From contig DCRZ01000006.1 of assembly GCA_002325375.1 (NCBI GenBank), forward strand, positions 4,911 to 68,910: a stretch of DNA of 64,000 bases. The letters are read 5' to 3'. This stretch comes from Rhodospirillaceae bacterium UBA1479 (lineage in GTDB: Bacteria > Pseudomonadota > Alphaproteobacteria > Rhodospirillales > Casp-alpha2). How positions within the stretch are numbered: position 1 is the first letter of the stretch; each line of letters opens with the position of its first letter. Under the pieces are notes generated by a model. The model was given only the letters and a program-made list of their open reading frames with translations. It was not told where the DNA came from and searched no databases. A program made the position numbers and the translations under genes. This document shows, piece by piece, positions 26,192-37,338 of this stretch.

Positions 26192-28152
26192 GCTTGTTCG
26201 ACTCTCTTTTCCTGAGGGGAAGGGGGTGGGGCGGCAATGGTTCCGCTGAATTCGGGAACCAACGCATCGACAACGGCGGCGGCGGCCGCAAGGTCGCCTT
26301 TGTGGCAGGCATCCGACAGGCGGCGAAAAGCGGCCTCGACCTCGTCCAGGGTGACCAGGCGGGGCGTCGCCAGCAGCACGCCCGGCTGCACCGTCGGCAC
26401 CGGCGCTTCGTCGCCGTGGAAGATTTCCTCGAACAATTTCTCGCCGGGGCGGATGCCGGTGAATTCGATCTTCACGTCCTGGTCGGGAACCAGCCCGGCC
26501 AGGCGGACCATCTGGCGCGCCAGATCGACGATCTTCACCGGCTTGCCCATGTCGAGCACGAAGATGCGCCCGTCGGCGTCGCTTTTCACGCCCAGCGCCG
26601 ACGCGGACAGGACCAGCTCCACCGCCTCGCGGATGGTCATGAAATAGCGGGTCATCTCGGGGTCGGTGACGGTCAGGGGCCCGCCCGCAGCGAGCTGCTT
26701 CTGGAACAGCGGGACGACAGAGCCCGTGGAGCCCAACACGTTGCCGAAGCGCACGGTGACGAAGCGGGTGCTCTTCTCCTGGGCCTTGCGGCGGCTTTCC
26801 ACGTCCATGGCCTGACAGACGATTTCCGCCAGCCGCTTGCTGACGCCCATGACGCTGGTCGGGTTGACCGCCTTGTCCGTGGAGATCATGACCATGGCCG
26901 TGGCCCCGGCGTCGCGCGCGGCGCGGGCGACGCAGAGCGTGCCGATGGCGTTGGTATCCAGGCCCTCGGCCATGTTGTCTTCGACCAGGGGGACATGTTT
27001 GCGGGCCGCTGCGTGGAACACCAATTCCGGGGCGATGTCGGCGAACACGCGGGCCATCTGCTCCGCATTGCGCACATCGGCCATCACCGCGCGGCGGGGG
27101 ATGGCGGGAAAGCTGCGCGAAAGCTCCATATCGATTTCGTAAAGCGCGAATTCCGACAGGTCCAATAATACAATGCTCTTCGGCCCGAACTGGCAGACCT
27201 GGCGGGCGAGTTCTGATCCGATGGATCCCCCGGCGCCGGTTATCAGCACCCGTTTCCCTTCGATCAAGGCGGCCATGGCCGCACGGTCGAGCGGCGTCTG
27301 TGGCCGGCCCAGCAGGTCTTCGACGGCGACGGGGCGCAGGTCCAGCTTGTCGGTGATGCCGTCCTTGAAGTCGGTCATCTTGGGCAGGCGGGCCAGGCCC
27401 AGGCCCAGGCGGTCGGCATCGGACAGCAGGCCGCGAACGATTTCGCCATCCATGGACGGGCGGGTCAAAACGACCCGGCGCGGCTGATCCGGGGTGCCGG
27501 CGAAGCGGGCCGTGGCGGCGGCCAGATCATGCACCGTGTCGACGACCTCGACGCCCCGGATATACTGGCCGACCCGGCCCGGCCGTTCGGACAGCAGGCC
27601 GACGACCCGATATTCGGGTTGATCCGTGGCGTCGAGCGCGCGGATGAACAATTCGGCCTCGTCGCCGGCGCCGGCCAGCAGCACGGGAATCCGCCCCTCC
27701 GTGGCGTCTTGCGATGGCACCGACGCGGCCCTGTCCTTGAGGATACGGTGGACGAAACGGGGTCCGCCCAGCATGCCGATCAGCAGAATCCATTGGATGG
27801 CGAATACCGAGCGGGGGAAATCTTCCAGCCGGACCCAGATGAACATGGCGAGCAGGAAGATCAGGACCGCGAGGCTGACCGCCTTGGTGATCGTCAGCAG
27901 GTCGTTGATGGAGGCATAGCGCCAGACCCCGCGGTAGAGGCCCGCGACATAGAAAACAACGGCCGCCGCAAGGGTGAAGAACCCACCGGCGATCAGCATC
28001 ACATCCGCCGGCTGTGCCCACATGGCATCGCCCAGACGCAGGTATAGCGCCAGCGGAAAGGACAGTCCGGCCATGAAGATATCATGGCCGTAGACGATCC
28101 ATCCTCTCGGCGGAATGCGGCGGGTGGGCAATTTGAACAAGGCTAAATCCAT
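26188..28152 (-). CDS. WbpM/FlaA1-family UDP-sugar 4,6-dehydratase, membrane form
   Basis: 654-aa inner-membrane enzyme. Four membrane spans at the N-terminus (about 20-130) precede a Rossmann-like domain, then the catalytic epimerase domain with RVLITGAGGSIGSELARQV. The motif STDKAVNPTSVMGVSKR has Met where classic SDRs have Tyr, as is normal in this family. WbpM converts UDP-GlcNAc to a UDP-4-keto-6-deoxy sugar for QuiNAc/FucNAc. The ATG at 28152 is chosen since the longer frame overlaps the WecA-like gene. Locus A ends here before purH. Confidence 0.9.
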   Translation of the reverse strand: MDLALFKLPTRRIPPRGWIVYGHDIFMAGLSFPLALYLRLGDAMWAQPADVMLIAGGFFTLAAAVVFYVAGLYRGVWRYASINDLLTITKAVSLAVLIFLLAMFIWVRLEDFPRSVFAIQWILLIGMLGGPRFVHRILKDRAASVPSQDATEGRIPVLLAGAGDEAELFIRALDATDQPEYRVVGLLSERPGRVGQYIRGVEVVDTVHDLAAATARFAGTPDQPRRVVLTRPSMDGEIVRGLLSDADRLGLGLARLPKMTDFKDGITDKLDLRPVAVEDLLGRPQTPLDRAAMAALIEGKRVLITGAGGSIGSELARQVCQFGPKSIVLLDLSEFALYEIDMELSRSFPAIPRRAVMADVRNAEQMARVFADIAPELVFHAAARKHVPLVEDNMAEGLDTNAIGTLCVARAARDAGATAMVMISTDKAVNPTSVMGVSKRLAEIVCQAMDVESRRKAQEKSTRFVTVRFGNVLGSTGSVVPLFQKQLAAGGPLTVTDPEMTRYFMTIREAVELVLSASALGVKSDADGRIFVLDMGKPVKIVDLARQMVRLAGLVPDQDVKIEFTGIRPGEKLFEEIFHGDEAPVPTVQPGVLLATPRLVTLDEVEAAFRRLSDACHKGDLAAAAAVVDALVPEFSGTIAAPPPSPQEKRVEQA

Positions 28153-28231
28153 TGCCTGTGGTGATGCCGGTGCGCGGTGGGGGCCGGCATGACGTCTTTC
28201 GCCCCTGCTTTTACCATCACTTCCCGGAACC

Positions 28232-29224
28232 TCAAGGGTTCGCGGCATCACCAGGATGTCGGAACAGGACCAATAGGCCGCCCGTCGCCCCCGCCGCGAA
28301 GACCAGGGCGGGCCACGGGCCGACCCAGGAAACAAGGACCGCCGCGGCGATCAGCAGGGCGTTAAGGCATAAAATCAGGAATGACACTTTGGCATGGCTG
28401 CGCCCGCCCTTGGTGGCCTGTTGGTAAAAATGGTCGCGATGGGCTTGCCAGGGGGCCTCGCCCCGCAAGACCCGCCGTCCCAGGGTCAATGTCGCGTCGG
28501 CCAGGTAATAGGCGGGCAGGATGAACGCCGGCGCCCAGGCGCCGGCGGCCGCCATTTCCAGCAACAGCCAGCCGATGAGAAAGCCGAGCGGGACGCTGCC
28601 GACATCACCCATGAAAACCTTGGCCGGATGCCAGTTCCAGATAAGGAAACCGGCGGCGGCGGCGGCCAGATAAAGCCCCAATCCGGCTTGGCCTGGTGGC
28701 ACCAGACCCAGCCCCGCGAGGACGATAACCCCGGCCCCGATGCCCAGGCATTCGACGCCGGTGATGCCGTCGATGCCGTCCATGAAATTGAACAGGTTGA
28801 TGAACCAGACCCAGCCCAGGCCGACGCCGATCAGCGCCACGGGCGCGGGAACGGCATCCGGCAGCCAGCCCGCCAGGGCCGGGTTCAGGGACAGGACCCA
28901 GGCGACCGCCGCGACATGGCCTGCGAACCGCAGCCCCGTCGGCACGCGGCGGAAATCGTCGACCAGGGAAATCGCGGCCAGGCCCAGGGCCGCCAGGGCG
29001 AGGGGGACCAGCGCATCGCCGCCCAGCCATAGCCAGGCCGGGACCAAGGCGGCCACGATCAACAGGCCGCCGCCCACGGGGGTCGGACGGTGATGGCTGC
29101 TGCGTTCGTTGGGATGGTCGAGGAGACGAATGCGCTGAAGCAGGGCAATCAGCGGCTTCGTGCCGAGCGCGATGACGCCGAACACCAGGGCGGCGATCAA
29201 TGCGGTGTCGAAGGTCAAGAGCAT
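28232..29224 (-). CDS. WecA/WbpL-family undecaprenyl-phosphate sugar-1-P transferase
   Basis: 330-aa polytopic membrane enzyme that starts glycan assembly by moving a HexNAc-1-phosphate from a UDP-sugar to undecaprenyl phosphate. The family motifs are visible: LVDDFRR near residue 90, FNFMDGIDGITG in the middle, AKVFMGDVGS and the HR motif AHRDHFYQ. The next gene is the WbpM-like dehydratase, the same pairing as wbpL-wbpM in Pseudomonas aeruginosa, so the first sugar may be FucNAc or QuiNAc. Confidence 0.92.
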   Translation of the reverse strand: MLLTFDTALIAALVFGVIALGTKPLIALLQRIRLLDHPNERSSHHRPTPVGGGLLIVAALVPAWLWLGGDALVPLALAALGLAAISLVDDFRRVPTGLRFAGHVAAVAWVLSLNPALAGWLPDAVPAPVALIGVGLGWVWFINLFNFMDGIDGITGVECLGIGAGVIVLAGLGLVPPGQAGLGLYLAAAAAGFLIWNWHPAKVFMGDVGSVPLGFLIGWLLLEMAAAGAWAPAFILPAYYLADATLTLGRRVLRGEAPWQAHRDHFYQQATKGGRSHAKVSFLILCLNALLIAAAVLVSWVGPWPALVFAAGATGGLLVLFRHPGDAANP

Positions 29225-29232
29225 GGCGGAGT

Positions 29233-30426
29233 TTACGCCTGGTCCGGTGCGGGTGGAAGGGCGGGGTCGCCCAGCACCTCTGCGTAGAGCCTCTGCACGA
29301 CGGCAGCGATCCTGTCCTGCGACAACCGGGCCTCGACATCCCGCCGCGCCGCGGCCCCGTACGTCCGGCGCAGTCCACCGTCGGCGGCCAGTCGTTCGAT
29401 CGCGTCAGCCAACGCCACCGGATCCCGGGGCGGCACCAGCAGGCCGTTTTCGCCGTCGCGGACCAGGGCGCGACAGCCCGGCACGTCCGTCGCGATCAGG
29501 GGGCGGGCGCAGGCCGCGGCCTCCAGCAGGCTTTTCGGCAGGCCTTCGCGGTAGGACGGCAGCACGGCGATATGGGCCCCCGCCCAGACGGCGGCGATGT
29601 CGTTCCGTTCGCCGGCCCACTCGACCAGACCTTCCGCGACCCAGGCGCCGATCTGGTCCTGTGTCACGGTCGTTGGGTTGCCGGGGTCGGGGGCGCCGAC
29701 CAGGATCATGTGGATGTCGCATCCGCGACCCTTCAGTATCCCGGCCGCCTGGACGAATTCCTCGACCCCCTTGGTTTTCAGTAGCCGGCCGACCAGAACG
29801 GCGCGCACCGGCGGCGCCGGGGGCTCGGGTGTCACCGGAAACTGCGCCAGGTCGACTCCTGATCCTGGGATCAGGTGGGTGCGTTCGGCCCGGCCGATGC
29901 CGCGCGCCGCGAGGAAACTTTGGTCGTCTTCGTTCTGCACCAGCATGTGGACTTGTTTATGACCGCACAGGCGGCGCAGCATCCCCATCAGCAGACCGCC
30001 CAGCAGGCGGCTTTTCAGGGATCGTTTTGCCCCATCGTCGGTGAACAGGATGCCGAGCCCGGTGAAGGCGTTGATGAGCCTGGCGCCGCGTGCGCAAAGC
30101 CGCGCCGCCAGGGTGCCATACAGGATCGGCTTGGCGGCGACGTTATGGATCAATTGGGGGCGAAAGCGGCGCAGCACGCCGATCAGCCGGGCCAGGTAGC
30201 GCAGGTCGCCGATGGGCGACAGGCCGGCGCGCTCGACCGGCGTGTGAAACACCGTGATGCCGAGGGCCTGGATGGCGTCGGCATGTTCAGACACGCGGGT
30301 CGCCACGGCAACATCAAACCCCATGTCCAGGGCGGCCCGCGCCATGGGCAGGCGATGGCGCAGAAATGCCCAGTCCTCGGTCACGATGAACAACAGCCGC
30401 GGACGCTGGGGCCGCATGTCCGGCAT
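29233..30426 (-). CDS. Glycosyltransferase family 4 (GT-B)
   Basis: 397-aa cytoplasmic glycosyltransferase with a GT-B fold. The C-terminal nucleotide-sugar site has AVLVGRLLKTKGVEEFVQAA and SYREGLPKSLLEAAACARPLIATDVPGCRALVRDGENG, the usual EX7E region. The start at 30426 overlaps the end of the dehydrogenase gene; ATG 30417 is an alternative. The donor and acceptor sugars are unknown. It lies 8 bases before the WecA-like gene and probably adds an early sugar of the repeat unit. Confidence 0.85.
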   Translation of the reverse strand: MPDMRPQRPRLLFIVTEDWAFLRHRLPMARAALDMGFDVAVATRVSEHADAIQALGITVFHTPVERAGLSPIGDLRYLARLIGVLRRFRPQLIHNVAAKPILYGTLAARLCARGARLINAFTGLGILFTDDGAKRSLKSRLLGGLLMGMLRRLCGHKQVHMLVQNEDDQSFLAARGIGRAERTHLIPGSGVDLAQFPVTPEPPAPPVRAVLVGRLLKTKGVEEFVQAAGILKGRGCDIHMILVGAPDPGNPTTVTQDQIGAWVAEGLVEWAGERNDIAAVWAGAHIAVLPSYREGLPKSLLEAAACARPLIATDVPGCRALVRDGENGLLVPPRDPVALADAIERLAADGGLRRTYGAAARRDVEARLSQDRIAAVVQRLYAEVLGDPALPPAPDQA

Positions 30427-30451
30427 GGCGATCAGCCGGCCCCGCCCGCCG

Positions 30452-31738
<1,287 letters not shown>

Positions 31739-31799
31739 GATCAGGCTCTTAGCCTATTTTGCGGGGGGATGCCAACAGGATGCGGCAGGGTGCCGAAGT

Positions 31800-32732
31800 T
31801 CATCGCCGGGCCCCTCCGTCGGCGAGCCCGCGCGCGGCGTCGTAGGTCAGGCGCGACGACAGGCGCCCGCCCGTCATCTTGGTTATCTCGAACACCCGGT
31901 CCTGGACGCCGTCACCGGCCAGATGGACGATGCCGAGCGGGCGGTGCGGCGCGTGGGGTTCCACCAACTTGGCCGCCTCCGCGTCCCACATGGGCACGGC
32001 CTTGCCGCAGAACCAGTTGCAATAGGCGGGCAAGAAGGTGGCGGGCGCCTTGTCGTGGAACACCACGTAATTGAGCGCCGTCTGCTCCGACACATGGGCC
32101 CACAGCCCGGTGCGGGACGCGAACAGCCGCCGCCGCGTCAGCGCCCGGGCCAGGGCCTCGTGCCACAGGCCCCAGTGCGGGGCGTCGGCCCGAAGCGCGA
32201 ACACCCCGGAATTGAGGATTGGGTTGCGCGCCAGGCGGTCGGCAACGCGGAGCCCGTAGCTCCAGTTGAAGGCGCGGAAATTCTGGGTCCGCCAATAGGG
32301 TCGGGGCCGCTTGTAAAAAGACGAATAGGAGCGGTCCAGTTCCGGCACCACGGCCAGTCGGCCGCCCCTGGCCGCGTCGATAAAGATGTCCAGAACCTGA
32401 GGGTCCTGGACCCAGGCATCGGCATCGAGCCATATATAAATGTCATGGCCAGGGAAATACTTGGGCAGGTGCGGGCGCGCGGTCATCGCCTTGAAGTAGG
32501 GTGGGAAGTCGTCGCGGCCGGGAAAATCCATGTCCCAGCCGGCGTCGGCCCTGATATCGATCAAGGGCGCCAGTTCATCACGCTGTTCGTCCGTCAGGCC
32601 GAGGTCGAGCACGGCCAGGGCGCATCGGTCGCGCAGGCCGGCATCGTTCACCGATTGCACGGCCTGGCGCAGCAGCGGGAAATACCGCGCGTTGGCGGCG
32701 GTGACGATGACGATGTCGCGGGGTGATGTCAT
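31800..32732 (-). CDS. Glycosyltransferase with DXD motif
   Basis: 310-aa GT-A-like enzyme. IYIWLDADAWVQDP near residue 100 supplies the metal-binding DXD. The N-terminus is MTSPRDIVIVTAANARYFPLLRQAV, typical of nucleotide-diphospho-sugar transferases. The exact CAZy family is not clear. The true start is the ATG at 32732, which overlaps the polymerase stop by four bases; the longer frame is antisense noise. The 61-base gap to the dehydrogenase holds nothing obvious. Confidence 0.75.
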   Translation of the reverse strand: MTSPRDIVIVTAANARYFPLLRQAVQSVNDAGLRDRCALAVLDLGLTDEQRDELAPLIDIRADAGWDMDFPGRDDFPPYFKAMTARPHLPKYFPGHDIYIWLDADAWVQDPQVLDIFIDAARGGRLAVVPELDRSYSSFYKRPRPYWRTQNFRAFNWSYGLRVADRLARNPILNSGVFALRADAPHWGLWHEALARALTRRRLFASRTGLWAHVSEQTALNYVVFHDKAPATFLPAYCNWFCGKAVPMWDAEAAKLVEPHAPHRPLGIVHLAGDGVQDRVFEITKMTGGRLSSRLTYDAARGLADGGARR

Positions 32733-34072
32733 GGCAGGTCTCTGGTTTTCTGGCCCGGCCACCAGGCGAGCCCGGCCAGCACCACCGTCGCCGTGATCAG
32801 CCCGAATCCGACCTGTGCCGAGGCATAGGGATCCGCGTAAAACAACCGGAACGGCAGATAGAACAGCCAGGCGGCGCGGAAGGCCTGACCGAGCCAGCCG
32901 ACGCTGTGCGTCAGCCAGCCATCGAACACCGCAAGCATGGTCCCGAACACCGCGAAGGTGATGAGAACGCCGACAGTACCCAGACTGTAATAGCCGAAAG
33001 AAACGAGATCGACGGGAATCCACGGCAACATCTTGACGTGCAGCGTCAGGATCATGGGTGGCCAGGTATCGACGCCGGACAGGCTCGGCAGCATGTAGAG
33101 AAAGCCCAGCGGAATGTCGATGAAGTAGCGGAAGTCGATGGTGTTGGGGACGACGCCGAGCGTGTGGGCGGACGCGATATAGGGAAACGAATACTCGACC
33201 AGGATGAACAGGACCGTGTCGAGGAACCTGTCGCCGGCATGCGCCAGCATGCGCGGCAACGTGGCCAACGGATCGCGGAACGCCGCATGAGGGGCCATGG
33301 CGATCAGCAGGACCAGGACAGCGGCGATCGCGAACACGAGGACGGCGGCCCTGCGCGAGCGCAAGGTAAACATCCAGGCCAGGATAGGGATCATCAGAAA
33401 GCTGCCGACCTCGAACCGTCCGGCGGCATGCACGGCGCGCGCAGCGGCCACCGTCCACAGGACCGCGGCGATCATGAGGACTGCGGTCCGGACCTTTCCC
33501 TTGCAGCTGAAGGCGGCGCCCGCCGCCATCAGCATCGCCGGCATGGCCAGTTCTGCGAGGACGTGCAGATAGCCCCACTTGTTGGCTACTCTGCCGACGC
33601 GGATCTCCATGCCCGATTTCAGGAAGTCGCGCAGGCCGTCGAACTGGCTTGCATAGACGACAAGTGCCGCCGCGGCGATGGTCCCCATGACGGCCGCGGC
33701 GGTCAGCAGCCCGCCGCGCGGTAGTGAGCGGCTGTCCAGGCGGCGGACCGGCAGCCGGGTGCCGGCGAAATACCCGGCGAGCAGTGTGACGTAGGCTCCG
33801 CCCAGGATCAGGTAGACCGAGACATGGGAGGCGGCGGGAATGTTGAGCCGTTCCATCAAGCTGAACAGATAGAGACGGTAGTCCCAGATGTTCTTTTCGT
33901 GCGCCGATCCGGCCACGAAATGGACGATGAATGGCGGGATGCAGTAGCCAAGAAGGAGCAATCCGTTCACCGCCGACAGGAACGTGAACGACCGGTTACG
34001 CCGGAAGCGCCAGCATTCGACGCCGCAGATCAGTACCGCCAATCCCGCGCTGAAAATTAGGATGAGATCCAT
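32729..34072 (-). CDS. Putative O-antigen/capsule polymerase (Wzy-like)
   Basis: 447-aa membrane protein with about ten or eleven hydrophobic segments and one longer polar loop (about 290-350). Size, topology and place between a flippase and glycosyltransferases fit a Wzy repeat-unit polymerase; sequence alone does not prove it because Wzy families are very diverse. It would join undecaprenyl-linked repeats on the periplasmic face. It ends in an ATGA overlap with the next glycosyltransferase. Confidence 0.65.
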   Translation of the reverse strand: MDLILIFSAGLAVLICGVECWRFRRNRSFTFLSAVNGLLLLGYCIPPFIVHFVAGSAHEKNIWDYRLYLFSLMERLNIPAASHVSVYLILGGAYVTLLAGYFAGTRLPVRRLDSRSLPRGGLLTAAAVMGTIAAAALVVYASQFDGLRDFLKSGMEIRVGRVANKWGYLHVLAELAMPAMLMAAGAAFSCKGKVRTAVLMIAAVLWTVAAARAVHAAGRFEVGSFLMIPILAWMFTLRSRRAAVLVFAIAAVLVLLIAMAPHAAFRDPLATLPRMLAHAGDRFLDTVLFILVEYSFPYIASAHTLGVVPNTIDFRYFIDIPLGFLYMLPSLSGVDTWPPMILTLHVKMLPWIPVDLVSFGYYSLGTVGVLITFAVFGTMLAVFDGWLTHSVGWLGQAFRAAWLFYLPFRLFYADPYASAQVGFGLITATVVLAGLAWWPGQKTRDLP

Positions 34073-34090
34073 GGCTCGTCGGGCTCTGTT

Positions 34091-35410
34091 TTAGGTTCGC
34101 GGCATCGCGGCGAACGGCAGGATGCCGGTCTTGTGATACACGATCAGGCAGGACGTGGCGGACCGGAACAGGACTGAAGCGCAGGTCGCGATTGCCGCGC
34201 CCATGATGCCGTAGACCGGGATCAGGGCAAAGTTCAGCGCGACGTTGACGATCAGCGTGGCGATCAGGGTCGCGGTGTTGATGTGCTCGAACGGTCCCAT
34301 CAGCAGGTATGTCTCGACAGCGGCGCTGGCGGCAAACACGACATAGCCCAGGGCAAGAATGCAGACAATTACCTGTCCAGCCAGGAACGCGTCGCCGAAC
34401 AGTCCAAGGATGAAATGCCGTCCCGAGACAATGACCAGGGCGGCGCCCAGTCCGGTGACGAGGGCTGCGGCCGTGGCGACCGATATGGTCCGCTGCAGCG
34501 GCGCCGGCTTCCCCTCGGCGTGCAGCCGGGAAAGCAGCGGCGCGGTCCTGGCGCGGATCGCCATGGCGGGGAACACGATCAGCATGGCGACCTTGGCGGC
34601 CGGCGCGTAAAGCCCGGCCTGTTCCGGGCCGAGCAGGGTGCCGATAATCAGGACATCGATCTGGGTCAGCAGGATGCCGACCCCGGAGATGACGAGATAG
34701 GGCAGGCTTATGCGCAGCCAGGCGCCTGGCCGCGGGTCGACGCCGCCTGCCCCCGGCGCAGCAGTCGTACCGAGGAACCGGCGGGAATAGGCGACGATGG
34801 CGGCAAGCAGCAGGGCCGTCAGGACAAGATTAAGGCCCATCGCGACGGTCGAGGACAGTGGTGCCAGGAATGTCGCGGCAAACACGGAGCCCAACACCAT
34901 GAGCGGCCGCAAGACCTCGTGAAAGGCTTGCGATTCCAAGACTTTCTCGAAGCCCTGAAGGATCGCCATCCGTTGTTGAAACAAGCCCAGAACGACGGTC
35001 AAGGCCAGCATGGCCAGCAAGGTCCGGTACATTTCCGTGTCGCCGCCGCCGGTTGACCGCTGGGCCAAAAGGGCGCCTGCGGCCACCACCACGCCGCCCA
35101 ACACGATGACGGTCCAAGTGGAAAACCGGACCAGGCGCGCGATGGCCCAATGGTTGCGGGCGGCCCGATATTCGGCAATGAAGCGCACGGCGGCGACGTT
35201 CAATCCGACCTGCATCAGGACGGTCAGGACGTTCAGCCAGGATAGGGAATAGACGTAGATGCCGAACGATTCGACCGACATCCAGCGGGCGAACAGAAGA
35301 TGGGTGACGAAGGCCAGCCCTGCGCCCACGACATTGACGACCAGGATCTTTCCGCTGTCGGAAACGACGGTGTGGCGCAGAAAGGTACTGACCGTGCCGC
35401 GGGCCGTCAC
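34091..35410 (-). CDS. Polysaccharide flippase (Wzx, MATE/MVF superfamily)
   Basis: 439-aa polytopic protein with about twelve membrane spans, starting VSTFLRHTVVSDSGKILVVNVVGAGLAFVTHLLFARWMSVESFG, the usual N-terminus of O-antigen flippases. It would move undecaprenyl-linked repeat units across the inner membrane. The start is a GTG at 35410 whose GTGA overlaps the asnB stop; the longer frame is a shadow of asnB. Its 18-base gap to the polymerase keeps it in the operon. Confidence 0.85.
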   Translation of the reverse strand: MTARGTVSTFLRHTVVSDSGKILVVNVVGAGLAFVTHLLFARWMSVESFGIYVYSLSWLNVLTVLMQVGLNVAAVRFIAEYRAARNHWAIARLVRFSTWTVIVLGGVVVAAGALLAQRSTGGGDTEMYRTLLAMLALTVVLGLFQQRMAILQGFEKVLESQAFHEVLRPLMVLGSVFAATFLAPLSSTVAMGLNLVLTALLLAAIVAYSRRFLGTTAAPGAGGVDPRPGAWLRISLPYLVISGVGILLTQIDVLIIGTLLGPEQAGLYAPAAKVAMLIVFPAMAIRARTAPLLSRLHAEGKPAPLQRTISVATAAALVTGLGAALVIVSGRHFILGLFGDAFLAGQVIVCILALGYVVFAASAAVETYLLMGPFEHINTATLIATLIVNVALNFALIPVYGIMGAAIATCASVLFRSATSCLIVYHKTGILPFAAMPRT

Positions 35411-37338
35411 GAAAACCTGATTCCGTTCAGGTCCGCCCAACGCGCCAGATTGACCCAGCGCCAAAGGGAAAAGCCGATGGCCCGCGGATCCCTGTGCATG
35501 GCCTTGCGCGCGGCATCCACCTGCTGGTGATCGAATGCCGGAATGGCGCGGAATGCATCGCTTTCCAGGGCGGCGTCCCAGGTGCCCATATTCGCGGCCA
35601 GCCATTCCTGTTGCGGCGTGTCGAAGCCGATCTTGTCGCGGCGGTCGAGAATCTCGGAGGGAACGATACCGCGCATAGCCTGGCGCAGGATCGATTTGGT
35701 TCGCCCCGTGTCGTCGATCAGGTAGTCGTCGGGCAGTGCATAGGCGAATTCGACTAACTCCGTCGTCAGGAAGGGGACCCGGCACTCGATCGACTGCGCC
35801 ATCGATGTTCGGTCCGAATGGCGCAGGATCGCCGGCAAGGTGTAGTCGAACAGCGTGCTCGCAAGATGGTCCTTCAGAGGGGCGTCGCGCCGGTTCCGCG
35901 CCACGCCCCTGGGGGTAACCCCGTGTCGTTCGAACCAGGCCTTATTCAGCCAGGCAGGTGTCACCGGCTCGCCGGCGACGCGCCGCAGCACCTGTTCGAC
36001 CGCACCCGTCGAGATCTGGCCGAGCAGACGGGTGATGATATAGGCGGGCGAAATCTGATTCTCGCGGCTGCTTGCACGGATGAACCGGGCGGCGCGCGCC
36101 AGTTGTCCTTTGCCGAGCAGGCCGCGCAGACGGGAACTCAGGTAGGGCAGGTAGCCGGCGAAGGTTTCGTCGGCGCCCTGGCCGCTCAGGATGACTTTGA
36201 AGCCCGCGGCGCTGACGGCTTCGAAGACTTTTGTCTGGGCGAAGATGCTTGTGGTGCTGAACGGCTCGTCGGCGGCGCGGACCATATTGTCCAGGTCATC
36301 CGAAAGGGATTGCGGGTCAACCCTGACCTTGTGGCCCTTGACGCCGGACCGGTCGATGAGAAGATCGATCCATGCTTCTTCGTTGATTTCCGGACTGTCG
36401 GCGATGAAGGAGAACGTGCGGGTTTCCTTCTGCCGGCGAAGGTCCTTTTCCATCATCACGATGGAGGCGGAATCCAGCCCGCCCGACAGGGCGATGGCGA
36501 CCGGCACGTCGCTGCGCAGGTGCAGCTCCACGTTTCGTCGCATGATGTCTTGCAGTTCGGCGGCCGCGTCGTCCCGCGACACGCGCCGGGGAGCAGCGCC
36601 CGGATCGATCCGCCAATAACGTTGGGGGCGCACTTGCGTAGGTTTGTCTGCCGAGATGCGGACGAAATGCGCCGGCGCCAGCGCCGTGATCCCAGCGATC
36701 ATGGTTTCCGCGCCGCGGTCAGTGAATCCGAACCGCAGATAGTCGTGCAGCGCCGCCGGGTTAGCCGTGCGGGGCGCGCCGGGATAAGTGAGCAGCGCCC
36801 TGACCTCGGAGGCAAACACGAAGGCGCCGTCGACGATCATATAGTACAGCGGCTTGATGCCGAAAGGATCGCGGGCCAGGAACAGCTCGCCCGATGTGTT
36901 GTCGAAGATCGCGACCGCCCACATGCCCACCAGCCGCGCCAGACAGTCCGCCCCCCAATGGGCGTAGGTCTGCAGCAGCACCTCCGTGTCCGAGGATGTG
37001 CGGAAGCGCCGGCCCAAGCCTTCCAGTTCCTTGCGGATCTCCAGGTAGTTGTAGATTTCGCCGTTGAAGATGACGGTGAACCGGCCGTCCTCCGTGGACA
37101 TGGGCTGGCGGCCGTCCTCGCTCAGGTCGATGATCGAGAGCCGCCGGTGGGCCAGGGCAAGCTGGTGCCCGTTACTGATATCGGGCGAGCGTCCGAAGGC
37201 GCCGGTCCCGCCGGGGGTCCAGGCGAAATACCCATGGTCATCGGGACCGCGGTGGCGGATAGCTTCCGACAAACCTTGAAGCAGCTGTGGCGCCACCGAA
37301 CCGTCGCGCGCGGCAAGAATTCCCGCTATGCCGCACAT
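35407..37338 (-). CDS. asnB: AsnB-type glutamine amidotransferase (first copy)
   Basis: 643-aa enzyme of the asparagine synthetase B family. It begins MCGIAGI so the nucleophile Cys2 is free for glutamine hydrolysis; the glutaminase domain covers about 1-215. The ATP-pyrophosphatase domain has ALSGGLDSASIV near residue 270. In polysaccharide loci such enzymes (for example WbpS) amidate uronic acids instead of aspartate, which fits the UDP-uronic acid genes around it. It overlaps neighbours by one and four bases. Confidence 0.85.
   Translation of the reverse strand: MCGIAGILAARDGSVAPQLLQGLSEAIRHRGPDDHGYFAWTPGGTGAFGRSPDISNGHQLALAHRRLSIIDLSEDGRQPMSTEDGRFTVIFNGEIYNYLEIRKELEGLGRRFRTSSDTEVLLQTYAHWGADCLARLVGMWAVAIFDNTSGELFLARDPFGIKPLYYMIVDGAFVFASEVRALLTYPGAPRTANPAALHDYLRFGFTDRGAETMIAGITALAPAHFVRISADKPTQVRPQRYWRIDPGAAPRRVSRDDAAAELQDIMRRNVELHLRSDVPVAIALSGGLDSASIVMMEKDLRRQKETRTFSFIADSPEINEEAWIDLLIDRSGVKGHKVRVDPQSLSDDLDNMVRAADEPFSTTSIFAQTKVFEAVSAAGFKVILSGQGADETFAGYLPYLSSRLRGLLGKGQLARAARFIRASSRENQISPAYIITRLLGQISTGAVEQVLRRVAGEPVTPAWLNKAWFERHGVTPRGVARNRRDAPLKDHLASTLFDYTLPAILRHSDRTSMAQSIECRVPFLTTELVEFAYALPDDYLIDDTGRTKSILRQAMRGIVPSEILDRRDKIGFDTPQQEWLAANMGTWDAALESDAFRAIPAFDHQQVDAARKAMHRDPRAIGFSLWRWVNLARWADLNGIRFS

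Noticed and set aside
32733..33578. N-terminal extension of the DXD glycosyltransferase frame
   Set aside because: The added residues are an out-of-frame reading of the polymerase gene; the ATG in the ATGA overlap is the natural start.
35411..35785. N-terminal extension of the flippase frame
   Set aside because: It is a shadow of asnB; the flippase N-terminus starts at the GTG at 35410.
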